From positions 237,567 to 301,566 of the forward strand of contig VWZW01006285.1 in assembly GCA_013397115.1 (NCBI GenBank): a stretch of 64,000 nucleotides of DNA, in the 5' to 3' direction. The position numbers were made by a program, and so were the translations under genes. Below are positions 24,889 to 37,428 of this stretch, one piece after another. Below the pieces are notes generated by a model that ran no database searches, was not told where the DNA came from, and was given only the letters and a program-made list of their open reading frames with translations. How positions within the stretch are numbered: position 1 is the first letter of the stretch; every line of letters starts with the position of its first letter. This DNA comes from Edolisoma coerulescens. Its lineage: Eukaryota; Chordata; Aves; Passeriformes; Campephagidae.

Positions 24889-25249
24889 GGACAGCCCTGG
24901 TCACTGCAGGGGACAGCCCTGGTCACTGCAGGGACAGCCCTGGTCACAGCAGGGACAGCCCTGGTCACTGCAGGGGACAGCCCTGGTCACTGCAGGGACA
25001 GCCCCGGTCACTGCAGGGGACAGCCCTGGTCANNNNNNNNNNNNNNNNNNNNNNNNNNNNNNNNNNNNNNNNNNNNNNNNNNNNNNNNNNNNNNNNNNNN
25101 NNNNNNNNNNNNNNNNNNNNNNNNNNNNNNNNNNNNNNNNNNNNNNNNNNNNNGCTCACGCCAGGGACAGCCCCGGTCACTGCAGGGACAGCCCTGGTCA
25201 CAGCAGGGGACAGTCCCGGCTCCTGGGGACAGCCCCGGTCACTGCAGGG
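24889..25249 (+). repeat. 21/22-bp minisatellite interrupted by an assembly gap
   Basis: The unit ACAGCCCTGGTCACTGCAGG recurs at 24891, 24913, 24934, 24955, 24977, 24998 and 25020, then again after 121 N. Steps alternate between 21 and 22 bp. Because the gap lies inside the array, the true array length is unknown and probably longer than shown. Confidence 0.92.
25033..25153. other. Assembly gap (121 N) inside a minisatellite
   Basis: The same 21/22-bp unit stands on both sides, so the gap reflects an unresolved tandem array. Confidence 1.
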
Positions 25250-25944
25250 AGGTTTCCCCTCTCGCTCTGAAGGTCTCAGGATGGAGGGGCTCAGTTCACG
25301 TCTCGAGTGTGTGACTGAGGCAGGACCTGGTTTATCCTGACCCAGCTTCTGGGGAGCTTCCTGTGGCTGCTCTGTGCAGGGAAAAGGACGGAGAGCTCTG
25401 AAATCTCTTCATGAGGAGAAGCAAATCCACCCTTGACGTGAAATCCGAGCGTGTTTTGTGTCAATAACCAGCCCGGCAATGACATCTCGGATCTGCTGCT
25501 CCAAGTGCTGCTGACACGGGAGATTAAAGCTTCGCTTTGAAACAGGAGCACTCGCTGTCAATAAATCGTGGTGAGGGTTTCCTGGCACAGACAACTGCCA
25601 AGGCAATGGGAGTTTTCCTGGTTTTCCAGCTCCTCCACAGTGGCTGCCCAGGGTGCTGTGAAACGCCCGAAATTCCCTTCCCAGGAAGAGGGAATTGGGA
25701 TGGATTGTGGCCCGAGCTCGGCCCAGAGCAGAGCTTCCTCTGTGCAAAACCGCTTTGACAGGAGGTGTTGCCAAAGGAATCGTCCAGGGAGCCCTCCTGG
25801 AGCGGGGGAGAGCTCAGGGAGCCCTCCCGGACCGGGAACGGGAGATTTATTGGCCATTTAAGGGCTGCCAGGAGTGCACTCAGCGGAGGGATAAACGGGA
25901 ATGAATTGGAGCGGCTCCTGCTTTACTCGCTTCTTTTGGCTGGT

Positions 25945-26005
25945 GGAATTCAGATCTGAATTTTCAGAATTATCTGAATTACCTGAATTATCTGAATTAC
26001 CTGAG
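25945..26005 (+). repeat. Short GAATTATCT/GAATTACCT repeat
   Basis: After GAATTCAGATCTGAATTTTC, the nine-base units GAATTATCT and GAATTACCT alternate about five times, ending at GAGTCCTGCC. It is a small simple repeat. Confidence 0.8.
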
Positions 26006-28019
26006 TCCTGCCCCTGCAGAGGGTGGTTCCCTGCCCGGGGCTGAGCGGGACCTGTCCCCCTGCATCTCCCGGGGGCCGGGGAGGATGGATATTTTGGAGC
26101 CTGGATATTTTTGGAGCAGGGCTGGCAGGCTGCCGCTGTCACCGAGCTCCTGTTCCCCACTGCCTGGTGGCAGTGACACGGAGGAAATGTCAGCCCCATC
26201 CCGAAAGGAATCGCTCCCTGCCCGGACCGGATCCCTGCACCCACACCCACCCCGGAGCCGGCCGGAGGGAGCACAGATCCCGCTTTTCCCTCCCTCCCAC
26301 TCTTCATTTCCACCTTTTAAGCGCTTTTCCCTGGCAGTTATCCCTGAGAACCTGGAAATTCAGCTCTCACTGGGCTCTCCCAGCTCCAGGTGCAGCATCC
26401 GACCGCGGCCACGGGACCAGATGGTGGAAGCTGCCGAGGTCCCCCGGGACTTTTGGGAAGAGGAGAAATGACTCTGAATATCCTGGCTAATTATCCTGTG
26501 GGAATTGCGTTTATCTGCCAGCATCTTCGGCGTGAGGAACCTCTGTGTTTTGTGAAATCTTCCAGGCTGAAGGTGACTTGTTGTGTTTTGGAGCATGAGC
26601 AGAATTCTCTCCATAGCAACTGGAGTTTAACAGCAGAAATGTCGCACGCTCGGGGAGATGTTAAGCTTTGGTTGAAGATTTTTGACAAAAAAAACCATGG
26701 TGGAAATGTAGAAGTTTCTTTATTTGTATTAAATAAAACGAAATATCACTTAGGGACAGCCTGAGAGAAAATTAGAAAATGTTCTTTGTTGTATTTTGTG
26801 TGCAATCGAGATTCAGGGGTGGGAGAAAAAGAAACAAAAGGTCGCTGTCGCTGTCAGAAATCGCAGGGAACGACAATGGATGTGTGGAACCGGGGACATT
26901 CACACCTTTCTGTGGTGCAGCTGCCACCGGCCCGGCCACCTCGCAGCCCAGGAAATCCTTCCCAGGCACGGATCCAGTCCCTGGCAGCCTGTGAACTCCA
27001 CTGCCCCGTCTTGCAATATCTCACATATTTTGAGATGATTTGGAAACGAAGTGTCTGGAAAACACAAGGGCTGCAAGCTGATCTTGAAGGGATTTTTTTG
27101 TTCTCTCTCCTACGTGATGGCTCAGAAGAAAATGCTGATAATGGCAGGAGCTGGGATGCCAAAATGAATGAATTTGGGATTTGGAGGCAAATACTGGAGG
27201 ATAAAAACCCCCGTGGAAGGAGACGGTGCTGGAAGGACGGTGAGGAAGGTGAATGCCGGGAGGTGAAATCGGTCACAGTCAGTGAATGGAGCTGCCAGAG
27301 CCAGGGATGCCTGAACACAAAATCCTTTCAGATCCAAATCAGCCCCAGGAGGGAAGGCCAAGGCCTTGTGCAGCTGCTCCCAGAGGGGCTGAGCCCCTGC
27401 AGGGCCCTTGGGAAGGATCTTGGCTGGAACAGGGAACAAACCCTCCAGCAACTGCTGTGAGCGAATTCTCCTGGCTCAGTCCCCAGGTCCTCGGTGAAGC
27501 ACCGGGAGGGAAACGCTGGTGCCTCTGCACTCCTGGAAACCTCTGGGGAAAACTCCTCAAACCCAAATGAAATGGCTCAAAAAGCTGCCTCAGCCCTCGG
27601 GGTTGGCTGGGCCAGGCAGCAAACACTGCAGGGTTGGGGAGTTTGGAGCTGTTTCCTATTTCCACAGCCCTCCAAAACCATCAGGAAGGGCTCCAGAGCA
27701 GGAGATGCAGCAGGGATCTGGAGGAGAAGGAGCAGGGACTCCCCTTTTCCCCCTCCACACACACGGGGGCTGTCAGAGCCCAGCCAGGGTAAAACAAACC
27801 CACAGCACCCCAGTTCCTCAGTGTAAAACCCACAGGGCCTCAATTCCCTCAGGATCTTGGCTTTAGGACACAAAGGCCGCTCAGACCCTTGCACATCTCC
27901 CTCCTCTCCATCCATAGATGGAGCTGGTACCGCACAAATCCATGGGAAGTCCATCCTGGGAGGCCTCCCGGGCTCCTGCTGCCACCAGGATGAGAGGAAA
28001 ACACATCAAACAGAGCTGG

Positions 28020-28390
28020 CATCCCTTTTAAATCAGATCTGTAATTGTCATCCCATCAAAATACATATGGATGAGGAAGATAAGGGCGTTTTTTAAGGAC
28101 CAGTTCATTAAGTTCTGATGCATTTCTATCATGTACCTGCTAGAGTGCTTGAGTTTATTGGGAATAACATTTTTATCAGCTGCCAGCTCCCTTTGGTGAC
28201 TTTTCTTTCATGATTTTTTTCCGTTATGAGATAAAACAATGCATTTTAGAGAAGCTGCTGATGAATCTGACATTTGCCCAGAAACTCTTCTCTCTTACAG
28301 CTGCAGTTTGAAACTTATTTGGGGTCTGAATTAATTCCTCCTTGCACGATTCCACCTTTCATTGCTGATTTAACCACCATTACTGGTCGG
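28020..28390. other. AT-rich island, candidate conserved noncoding element
   Basis: About 370 bp of complex, CpG-poor sequence with CATCAAAATACATATGGATG, TTCATTAAGTTCTGATGCAT and ACAATGCATTTTAGAGAAGC. It looks like an ancient enhancer by composition. There is no ORF. Confidence 0.38.
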
Positions 28391-30114
28391 AAACGTTATG
28401 AGTTCAGTTGGAAGGGCTGAATTCCCAGAGAATTGGGGTTGTCTCTTTATCCCGGGGCGGGCAGAGATGGGAGAGGTTTTTGTTCTGTTGGTGCCAGGAG
28501 CTGAGATGGTTTTTGGGGGGGACAGGAACAGCAGCTCCTTCTGCTGCATCCGCTCTGGGCTGGACAGAGACACAGCTGGGCACAGCTGGGCCTGCTCACT
28601 GGGGAATAAAAGGCTGGGTTTGGTGAAAACAGCACCGAAACGGGAGAATCCCGGGCTGTGGCAGCTCTGCCTGGCCGGGAGCTGCTGCACAGAGCCCGGG
28701 AGCCTCCTCGGGCTGTTTGGGATGGAGGATGGGATCAAGGCAAGGAAACGGAGCTGTAGCAATTCCCTCCCATGGCTTCTGAGATCATTAAACCTCGTGG
28801 ACGAGGGAGGATGGGCCCTTCCTTCCTCGCATCCCGGGAAGCCGTGGCCGCCTTTGGAAAAGCAAACACGGCCCCTTGGCGCTTCCAGTGAACCACCCGA
28901 GCGGGCACTCGGGAGCCCGTCCCCTCCCAGGAGCTCATTGATACTAAACTTGGTGGTTTTTTACTGCTAATAAATTGCAGCAGAGGAGAGAAAGTTCCCT
29001 CGCTGAGGCGGGAGCAGCAGCTCCTCCTCTGCCTCCCCGGGGAGAGGAAGGATCCTCGGAGCGTGGTTTTCATCCTCTCCCCCCACAGCGATCGAAGGGG
29101 GTTTGTTTGATAACACCCCCTTTGTTCTGGCAGGTGATCACGGGCTGGCCCAGATAGCATCGCAAACTCGCTCCCTTCTGATAGCGGGATCTTATCAGGG
29201 CCTCAGCAGCGCGCGGCGGTTTCCAGGATGTGGCTTTAATTAAAATGACAGCGTGGGACAGCTGGGGGGAGATTCCTCGGTCGGGCATCTCGGCAGCATC
29301 ATCTGGAGAGGGACGGGGTAATAAATGTCTTTTATCTGGTGGAAGGAGAAGGGAGAGGAGCGTTTTGCTGACACATTCATCAGCTGCTGCTGGACGGGGC
29401 TTCTGCTGCACCGGGAGGTTCTGGGGGAAGGGAAGGGGTTCGGAACCTACGGACTCTGCTGGTGGATCCCAAACAACCTAAAAACTAAAACCAAAACGAT
29501 GTGGGAAGCTAGAATGGGAATGGGAGGGTTTGCACCTCTCTTTTTGGTCATTGGTGATGGGCAGGTCGGGTTTTGGGATGTAAATACAGGATTTTTGGAG
29601 CACAACATCCTCTGTGTCTGGGCTGGGCTTGGTTGGGGGCTGGCTGTGTTCTCACTGCAGGAATCAGGGTTGTAGGCAGCATTTCCAGGGCTGGTTTGGG
29701 GAACAAAGTGGGGCATTCCTGACCCACAGATCAGCAAATTGGTGGTTTAGGGATGAGGAAAGGCTGGATTTGCCTGGCTCAGGGGAGGGATGTGCTGTGG
29801 GGAGGGATTGTGGCACCTGGGGACAGCTCTCAGGTGTCTCTGAGGCTCAGGAGGCCTCTCTGAACCCCCTCCCTGCCCCAAAGCTCCAACACCTTCAGAA
29901 TTCCCACCTCGGAATCCCCAAATCCAGGGCAAAGCTCCTCATCTTCGTGCTGCTGCCAGGGAAACCGGGGCGGGGAGGGCGAGCCCGGCCTTATCTGCAG
30001 CACGAGGCTGCTTATCAAAGCACCTGCCTGCCCTCCTCTCCCCACCCTCAGAGCTGAGCCGCCCTTGCTCCTGCTCCCCAAATTCCCACTGATAAGAGCC
30101 CGTGGTGCCAGTAT

Positions 30115-30476
30115 ACCAGATTTGAGTCTCTCTTCATCAGGTTATTAGTGAATGGGGCTCTTCTCCTNATCAGAGATGAAAAGAAGCAAATTTAATAATT
30201 TCCAAGGGTTTTTATGTACTGGTTCACAAGAGGTGTGGTAAGGGGCATAAGGCAATTGGTCCTCTGGCCACCCATCCCTTGAGGGGATCAGTCAAATTCT
30301 AAGATACCCATTTCTAAATATTTTCCTAGTCAAAACCATAACAATCAGGCAAACATCCTGCAGGTGCAAGAAGTTTACAAAACTGTAACATAGTCTGAGG
30401 TGGTTTGTATGGGAAAGACAGAGCTCTCAGAAAATGCTGCAGAGAGCTGAAGAAATTCCCTGCTGAAGCTTTTTCA
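30115..30476 (-). mobile_element. Candidate solo LTR of an endogenous retrovirus, minus strand
   Basis: Read on the minus strand, about 362 bp begins TGAAAAAGC. It carries a TATA-like ACATAAAA (plus coordinates 30207-30214) and an ATTAAA poly(A) signal (30191-30196), and ends near ATCTGGT. A six-base direct repeat CAGTAT flanks it, at 30109-30114 and 30475-30480. If TG is the true first dinucleotide, the target duplication is the inner four bases GTAT. The terminal CA expected at the 3' end is not present as such. No internal retroviral genes remain. One undetermined base lies at 30168. Confidence 0.55.
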
Positions 30477-31329
30477 GTATCTCTAATTTTCCACTTTCTG
30501 ACGGGGTTTGGGGCCCTTCCCAGCCTTTGAAGGCGCGGGGGGAGCACTTCAAAGCAGGAGCTGCCCCCCAGCCAGAGCCGGAGGTTTTCCAGCACCAAGC
30601 ACCTTCTGAATTGGAATTTCATTCTCTCGAGGCCAGCTCCGTGAATATCCCAAACAACGAGAGATGACAATGGATGAAAAGGCACCGGGAATCAGCTGAC
30701 TTAAGGGAAAATAATTACTTTTACTCAGCAAAGCTGAAGTTAATGTTTTTGAAGCGCTGAGTTGCCTGACAGAATCCTCCTCGGAGAAGGAGTTTTTCCT
30801 TATTAATCTCAGCGCTTTTTCTTGCTTTGTTTCATTCCTCTGTATGTATTTTGGAGCTGTTAAAAGCTGAATGGAAGTGCTGCGTTTCCTGTCATGGTTG
30901 GCTTTGAGATCAGAGGTTGAAGGAAATCTCAGTGGAGGGGAATTGATGGGGTTGATTCCCTGGCTGGGGATCTCGTTCCAGAAGCCTGGTGCGATGCTCT
31001 GCTTCGGTGACACAGTGCAATCCACACTGATGGGGTTGCCTTTAATTTCTTTTTTCATGTCAAGGTCGTGTCACCGGCAGCGCAGATTTCCCTGACACGA
31101 CGCCGCAAGGACTGGGTTTGTGTCTGACTCTGCAGAACTCCTGGGTTTATTAAAATGTTGGTGTTTACCGACGTGGGAAATACAAACTTCCTGCCAAAAA
31201 AAATACCTGTTCTGATGTGGAGCATTGCACACTTCCTGGGACTGGGAGAACTTTATTGCACATCTCAGCTTGGCTCCAAATCCAAGAGCAGTTTCCTGGC
31301 AGTCACGTTCCCACCTTAAAATACAGCCC

Positions 31330-31560
31330 TGGCTCAGAAATGTGAGTCTCTTTATCTTAGTTCATTACAGCCACCCTTTAAATAATCAGTAATTACCAGC
31401 CTTTAACCTTCAGTTCTAACCCGAGACAGCAGTTATTTCATATTATTTTACCTTAAGTGTTGAGGAAAGTAAAAAATCTGTATTTCAAAGCGATTTAGTC
31501 TTCGGGTTTTATCACATGATCTGGGCCTTTAATGGCTTCATAATTATTCGTACCTGGGCT
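31330..31560. other. AT-rich island, candidate conserved noncoding element
   Basis: TTTAAATAATCAGTAATTAC through TTTAATGGCTTCATAATTAT carries several TAATTA-like cores without repeats. Confidence 0.3.
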
Positions 31561-33060
31561 GTCTCCTCCTGCCTCCCTTCCCACAAATCTTCTTTATAGC
31601 AGGATCAAGGAATTGTCTCCCTCAGCTTCCTGGGAATTGAGGCAGGAAGGGGAATTGAGGCATAAAAGGGGACTCGAGGCAGAACGGGGTGCCCTGGCTC
31701 GAGGCTGAGGGGAAAATTCCATGGAAAACACAGAAATTCCCAAATTTGTGTACTTCAGTCCGTGCTCTGGGGTTTGTTGTGTTGCATCCTTCACACATCG
31801 ATTGTAACTTAAAACAGATCAGTGATGGCCCGGGATGATTCACCTGGGAATTCTGAGGGAATGTTTGACCCTGGGAAACAGGGCAGGGAAATTCCAGTCT
31901 CTGGTCCAGGATGAAATCCAATTTCAGTGTCAGAACTGTCCCTGAGCTCTCTGAGACCTGCAGTCCACGCGTAGGAATCACCTCTGGGGGCTCTGCTGCC
32001 TCCTAGAAACGTGAAGGGAGAACTGGGTGTGAGTAAATGCATTTTATTCCTCTGGGTTTTTGGAATGACAAACACCAGAACTGTTGGAGAAAAGGGTCCG
32101 GGGTGAGTTTTATGCCATATTTGGTTCCTGTGTGAAGGTAAATCACACCAAAGACACAAAATGTTGAACTTTAGATACTTCAAACCTATTGCAGGCAAAA
32201 TTTCCCCTCCTTTATCTGCCAGCAGTGGAACCTGGGGATGTATTTCCGTTTAGTAAAGCAGATTTATTGGTAAATTCTTAAGAGACTCTCAAGCTTTGAG
32301 GAAATTTTTGTATTTTTGGTGAGTTTTTCTGGTAAAACACCAACACCTGAAGCCAGGTCGGGCCAAGCAAAGCAAAACCCCTCATCCCACTTTGCTGGGC
32401 TCTTTTTCCTGAGCTCAGAGAGGAGGAAATTCCACTCCACCTCCTCTCACCGCTTGCGGCTGCTGACAGCGCTCATCGCCTCCGGGCCCGGCGCCTTCCA
32501 GCGCCGGCTGCTTCCCTCTGCTGCACGGAGCCAGAAGTGCTGGGCAATCCCGAAATTCCGCCCATAAATGGGTGCTTTTCCCCCCGATCCCGCTGGAACT
32601 GGGCAGGGCAGGGCTGGGCTGGGCTGCCGGGATGCGATGGGGGCGTGGGAAGGGACCCCGCTCCCCCCGAGCTTCCCTCGTTTCTCTGGAATTAGGTTTG
32701 GGTGCTGCGGGAACGGCTCCGCTCCTTGTTGTGTCTCTCAGCCGAGGTCACCGAGCGCTGCCCTCCCCGCTTTGGGGCTGATTATGAATAATTCCGAGCC
32801 GCCGATTAAATGGGAATAACGAGCCGAGAGTTCACGTCCCCCTTTCCCTGCTGCTCCTGGAAAGCCGCTGCGGGGTGGCCGCTGCAGAAGCGCCGGAGGC
32901 AGCTCAAGAAAAATGGATTTTGTGACCCCTGGGTGCTGCCAGGGCTGTGCTTGGTTAGGGGAAAATCGTGTGGGGTTTCCCCCACGCAGAGAGAGGCGGA
33001 ACTGTGGGATCAGGACAGTCCAGGGAAGTGTCCCTGATCAAGCCAAACACGTCTGCAGTT

Positions 33061-33086
33061 AAACTAAATTAAATTAAATTAAATGG
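33061..33086 (+). repeat. (TAAAT)n short repeat
   Basis: Four to five TAAAT units follow AAACTAAA, just upstream of the diverged CR1 fragment. Confidence 0.85.
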
Positions 33087-33161
33087 TTGCTGTCTCCTCC
33101 TCAGCTCCTGCAGCTCCTTCTGGGGCTGCACAGGGCAACATCCAGAGGAAACTCAGATTTT

Positions 33162-33320
33162 ATCACTGAATCCCAGGGTCTCTGAGGGTGGAAAAGCCCT
33201 CCAAGGTCACCGAGTCCAAGGTGAGCCCCATCCCCACCTCGTCCCCAGCCCAGAGCTCTCAGTGCCACATCCAGGCCTTCCTTATCCTCCTGATTATCCA
33301 CAACCCCTGGAGGTGCCCGT
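33162..33320 (-). mobile_element. CR1 LINE fragment, older, inverted
   Basis: It has the same organisation as the copy at 3.4 kb but is more diverged: ATCACTGAATCCCAGGGTCT, then GGTGGAAAAGCCCTCCAAGG, a GAGTCCAA box and AGTGCCACATCCAGGCCTTC. The order and spacing match the complement of the CR1 3' end. The remnant is about 160 bp with no coding capacity. Confidence 0.75.
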
Positions 33321-33649
33321 GGAGGTGGGACCAAAGCATTGATTTACGTGGACAAATCTAAAAAAGGGCCCGGAATTAGATAATGATGGAATAATAATGA
33401 GCGCTGAAGTCGGAATTCTTCCTCGCCCACTCGGAGGGAATGCTGCAGGTGGGATTCCGAGTGCGGCCGATTTCCCCAAATTACAAATCAAAGAGCGAAT
33501 TAGGAAAGAAGATTCTGACATTTTCTAAATGCCTGGGGTCTCTTACGATTCTGAAAATCGATGGGTGAAGTTCAGCTGCTGTCGCCCCCCCGGCACGTTA
33601 ATGCCCAGTTCCCCATCCCGAGCTCAGCCAGCCACTCCAGCATCTCACT

Positions 33650-33800
33650 TTTTATCAGCTTCGCTTTGCTCTGCGCGCTCTGTCGATTTTCATAACGAGT
33701 AAACACAGGGAAATGCAAATAATTGCATTGTATCTCCTCTTAGATTAATGAATTAAAAAATAATACAGGTTTTTAGCTCATCAGATCTGCTGGCTTGTGA
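33650..33800. promoter_or_regulatory. Candidate regulatory element with paired octamer half-sites
   Basis: ATGCAAATAATTGCAT at 33713-33728 joins an octamer (POU site) to its near-inverse ATTGCAT. It is followed by TTAGATTAATGAATT and preceded by GAGTAAACACAG, a forkhead-like core. The cluster is non-repetitive. Confidence 0.38.
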
Positions 33801-34467
33801 GAGATCAAATGGGGACTTCACTTGAAAGCAAGTGGCTGGGAATTGTTTAGAGAAACATCATGGGGAGGGGTTTTAAAGGGTTTTTTTCTCATCTCTGAGG
33901 AGGGTGAAGTTTATCCTTTGAAACAAAAGGGTTTCTATTTTTTGGGTTTTATTGATATGGAAACAAAACCACACAAAACTTGAGGGGACTGCAGAATCCG
34001 GACGGGAGCTGTTCCCAAAGGCTGCAGTGGGACCATCAGATGTGTCCCGTTTAAATTCTGTGGCAGTTCTCTCTGCCAGGGCTCGTTTCGGGGCTGGGTC
34101 CGGTTTGTGTCTTGCTGCTCGGGGCAGTGATTCGTTATTTTGTGAGATCTGCAGAGCCACGCAAAGACACAGACCCCGGGAAATGCCTCCTGGAACGCCC
34201 AGCTGTGCGGAGGGGAGGGAAGGACGTGGCACGAGAGGAGAAAACGATAAAACTTCTCTTTGGTGCCGTGAATTTTGGAAATCCTGTGTTAAGGATTTTG
34301 AATTTCTGCGTTGTGGGAGTGCAGAGGCCTCGCCCGTGAGGGGCTCTCCCCACCTGCAGAACGCCCCAGGAGGAGGCTGGGGGTGCCCAGAACCCCCCGG
34401 GCTGGGGGGACACAGGGACCCCGTGCTGAGGAGGGAATTCCGGGGGCAGGGATGGAGAAAGGACAGG

Positions 34468-34795
34468 ACTAATATCTAATATCTGTTTTTATTGCTGGCC
34501 GGGCAGAGCAGGACTTTGGATGGGGCAGGGATGAGGGAATTTATTCAGAACTAACACCTAATAGGTGTTCTTGTGGCTGGCCGGGCAGAGCAGGATCGTG
34601 GACGAGGCAGGGATGGGGGAACGTGTTCAGAACTAACCTCCAATATCTGTTTTTAGTGCTGGCCTGGCAGAGCAGGATCCTGGATGGGGCAGGGATGAAG
34701 GAATTTATTCAGAACTAACATCTAATAAATGTTTTTGTTGCTGGCCGGGCAGAGCAGGATGGTGGACGGGGCAGGGATGGGGGAAGGTGTCCTGT
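34468..34795 (+). repeat. 82-bp minisatellite, four copies
   Basis: The box CTGGCCGGGCAGAGCAGGA occurs at 34495, 34577, 34659 and 34741, exactly 82 bp apart. Each copy also contains GGGCAGGGATG and TTCAGAACTAAC followed by an ATCTAATAT-type stretch. The copies are similar but not identical. Confidence 0.92.
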
Positions 34796-37428
34796 ACACG
34801 CCAGGGGATCCTAAACTCCTCCAGCTCCGTGGGTTTGGGACAGCAGGGGCGGCTGGAGAGTGTCACAAACCCGAGGGCAGAGGAAGAAGAAGAAGAAGAG
34901 GCCGAATTTCGGCCGTTTCTGACATTCCTGTGTCCCGCGGAACCCGACCCTTTTATCTCTGCACCGTCGATGCCCGGGAACGGCTCCTGACGGTCGGGCT
35001 GGGTCGGGGCAGCGGAGCCCGTGCCGTGCTCGCGGAATTCCTGTTTTCTGTCGTTCCCGGGGATGTTCCGCCCTCTCTGAGCCCTTTACCCGCCGGGAAC
35101 ATTCGCAGCTGCTCCCTGCCCGGTGCTCCGTGCGATGAACATCGCTGCTCGGGGTGCATTTATTCTCCTTTTACCGCTGTACAGCTCAGAGCGGCAGCGG
35201 CTCTGTCACTTCCCGGGGATGTTTTTATTTGCCAGAGCAGGAGAAGGAGGCAGCTGCCTTTCATCCGTGTCGCCGGCCCTGCTCTGCCACCCGGCTGATG
35301 GGAATCCTGATTTATTCAAGGCGCAGCGGGGTTGCTCCAAGGGCATCCATCAAACTCCACCCGAGCTGGGACCGCCGGGCTGCGGAGCTTTGTGCTGCGC
35401 TCCAGCAGCGGCTGAGAGCCCCTTTGCAAGCTCAGCTGGAACGTTCTGCTGAGCCTCCGGGATGGAGCAGCTGATTTATTCCTGATTTCCCCCCTCCTTT
35501 CAGCCCGCGGCTCTCTGGTTATCGAGGATGATCGGGGTACGGGCGTCTTCCAGCCGAGGATTTCCTCTGCAGCGGGGTTTGGTGGCGATGGGGACTGCAG
35601 GAATCTCTCCAGCGCCCAGCTGGGTGCCACAGGAACGAACCCGAGACGGGGGAAAAGCTGCCCAGAAGTTCCTGTGGAGCGGAGATTTTGGGTTCCAGGT
35701 TCTCCCTCCCAGGGGTGTTTTCCCACTGGGATGCGACTGCTGGGTCAGGGTGTTCGGGAGAGGCCGAACCAAAGCAAAATCTCCTTTTTGGGTTTGTTTT
35801 CTCTTTTTTTCGTGGGGTTTTGATGCAGCTGCCTGAAACTTTAGGCTTGGAGTTTCCAGGAAATGCAGGCTCCCAGATGTGGAATGAGGACCAGGCCTCC
35901 ATTCCTGGAATCACTGAAGTGCCCTGGTGTGCACAGAGCTTTATTTCCCTATTTATTCTGTATTATCATTATTTATTCCGCAGCAGCGCTCGAAGGATGC
36001 ATAACTCCAGCTCGAGCTGCACTCCACCAGCTCAGAAGAAGCTGCCTCACCCTGAGATTTTATTTTTGTGGAATATTCTGCTTATTTCCATTTCCAAGTG
36101 CGCTGATTGAAGCCACCAGCTGCTGCCCTTATTTCTACTTTTGCTCTCTCCTTCCCCATCAGAGCTGCGTTATAAACTGAGGACTCGATATTTTTATCTG
36201 AAGCACCAAACACAGACTCCGTGGCGTAGGCAAAAATCCATAATTAGTGGGGCTCGAGGCAGAAGTGGCTCTGTGAGCACCAGGAAGCGGCTGCGCTGAC
36301 GTGGGCAGGCTCGGGAGGATGCTCTGCCACGTGAAAACTTTCCTGTGGATCTGCCCAGCTCTGCTCCTCCGTGGGGTTTGGGTTCGGTTTGGGGGGTTTT
36401 TTTATTATTGTTGTTGTTTTTATTTTCCTCGAACACGGAGAAATGACCTAAAAGGCTGTTGAAGAAAATGTATTTTTCATGTATTTGCTCTCTGCAGCTC
36501 CGCTCCTCGAGCCTGGCAAACACTCGACGGCGAGGGAATAAGGAATCTTCTGATGTGCTCTGCTCAGATATTGATTTTTTTTTTTTTCTCTCCCTCTCTT
36601 AAAATTCTGTTTACAAATTCCTTTTGCTTTAATTATTTGTTTCCTCCTGAAGTCAGAACAAAGCCAGGACTGAGTGCCAAGCCCTGATCTCCAGGAGATG
36701 GAACCGATCCTGCTGCGCTCCCCCAGCCTTTGCCAGGCAGGGACTTCAGAACATTCGGTCAGCGGTGACCGAGCCCCCCTAAACTTGAGATGTGAGCAGG
36801 GTTTGGAGCTGGTGAGGCTGGGATGGGGTGAGCTCAGTGGGTGGGGATGAGCCCCGAGCTCTGCTCCGGGCTGGGCCCCGTGGAAATGGAGTTTATTCCC
36901 AAAAGGAAAGGGGAATGGACACAAAATTGCCACATCTTGGCCAGGAATGCCACCACGCTCGCCCTCCACAGCCACAATTCCTTGCAGGCACCACGGTGCA
37001 AACACACCCAGCTGTTCCTGCCCTGTGCCCTGGGAATCTCCGCTCCCGGGCAGCAGAGCTCACTTTGTGCCTTTTCCTGCCCCATCGCTGCGGGGTTTGT
37101 GTCCCCCAGAAGCTCTGAGCCACCACATTCCCTGTGGCTTTTCCCCTTTCCTCTCCCCCTCTGCCCATTGCAAGGAAAACGCCACAAATCCCCCAAATCC
37201 AGAGCCCGGCAGAGCTGCTGCCCTTCACGACCACAATTCCTCCTCCATCCCCTTTCCTTCAGGTGCTGCCTTTGCTTCCCAGCCTCTGGCTGACGGGATT
37301 TATCCAGAGCAGAGCAGCTGCGGTTTCACTCGAGCAGAGCTGGGAATTTTTGGCCTTGGGACCCTCGTGGTGTGTCCTGATCAGGTGTGATAAAAACACT
37401 GCTGTGCAATTAGCTGGGGAAGGGAAAC
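34796..37428. other. Noncoding stretch upstream of the CpG island
   Basis: CpG-enriched DNA occurs at about 34.98-35.45 kb, and a T-run lies near 36575. It is possibly a distal promoter shore. No exon is supported. A gap follows. Confidence 0.4.

Larger units (their letters stand above)
25250..30108. other. Noncoding stretch, one candidate element
   Basis: Mixed sequence with a short repeat at 25.9 kb and an AT-rich island at 28.0-28.4 kb. I recognise nothing else. Confidence 0.45.
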
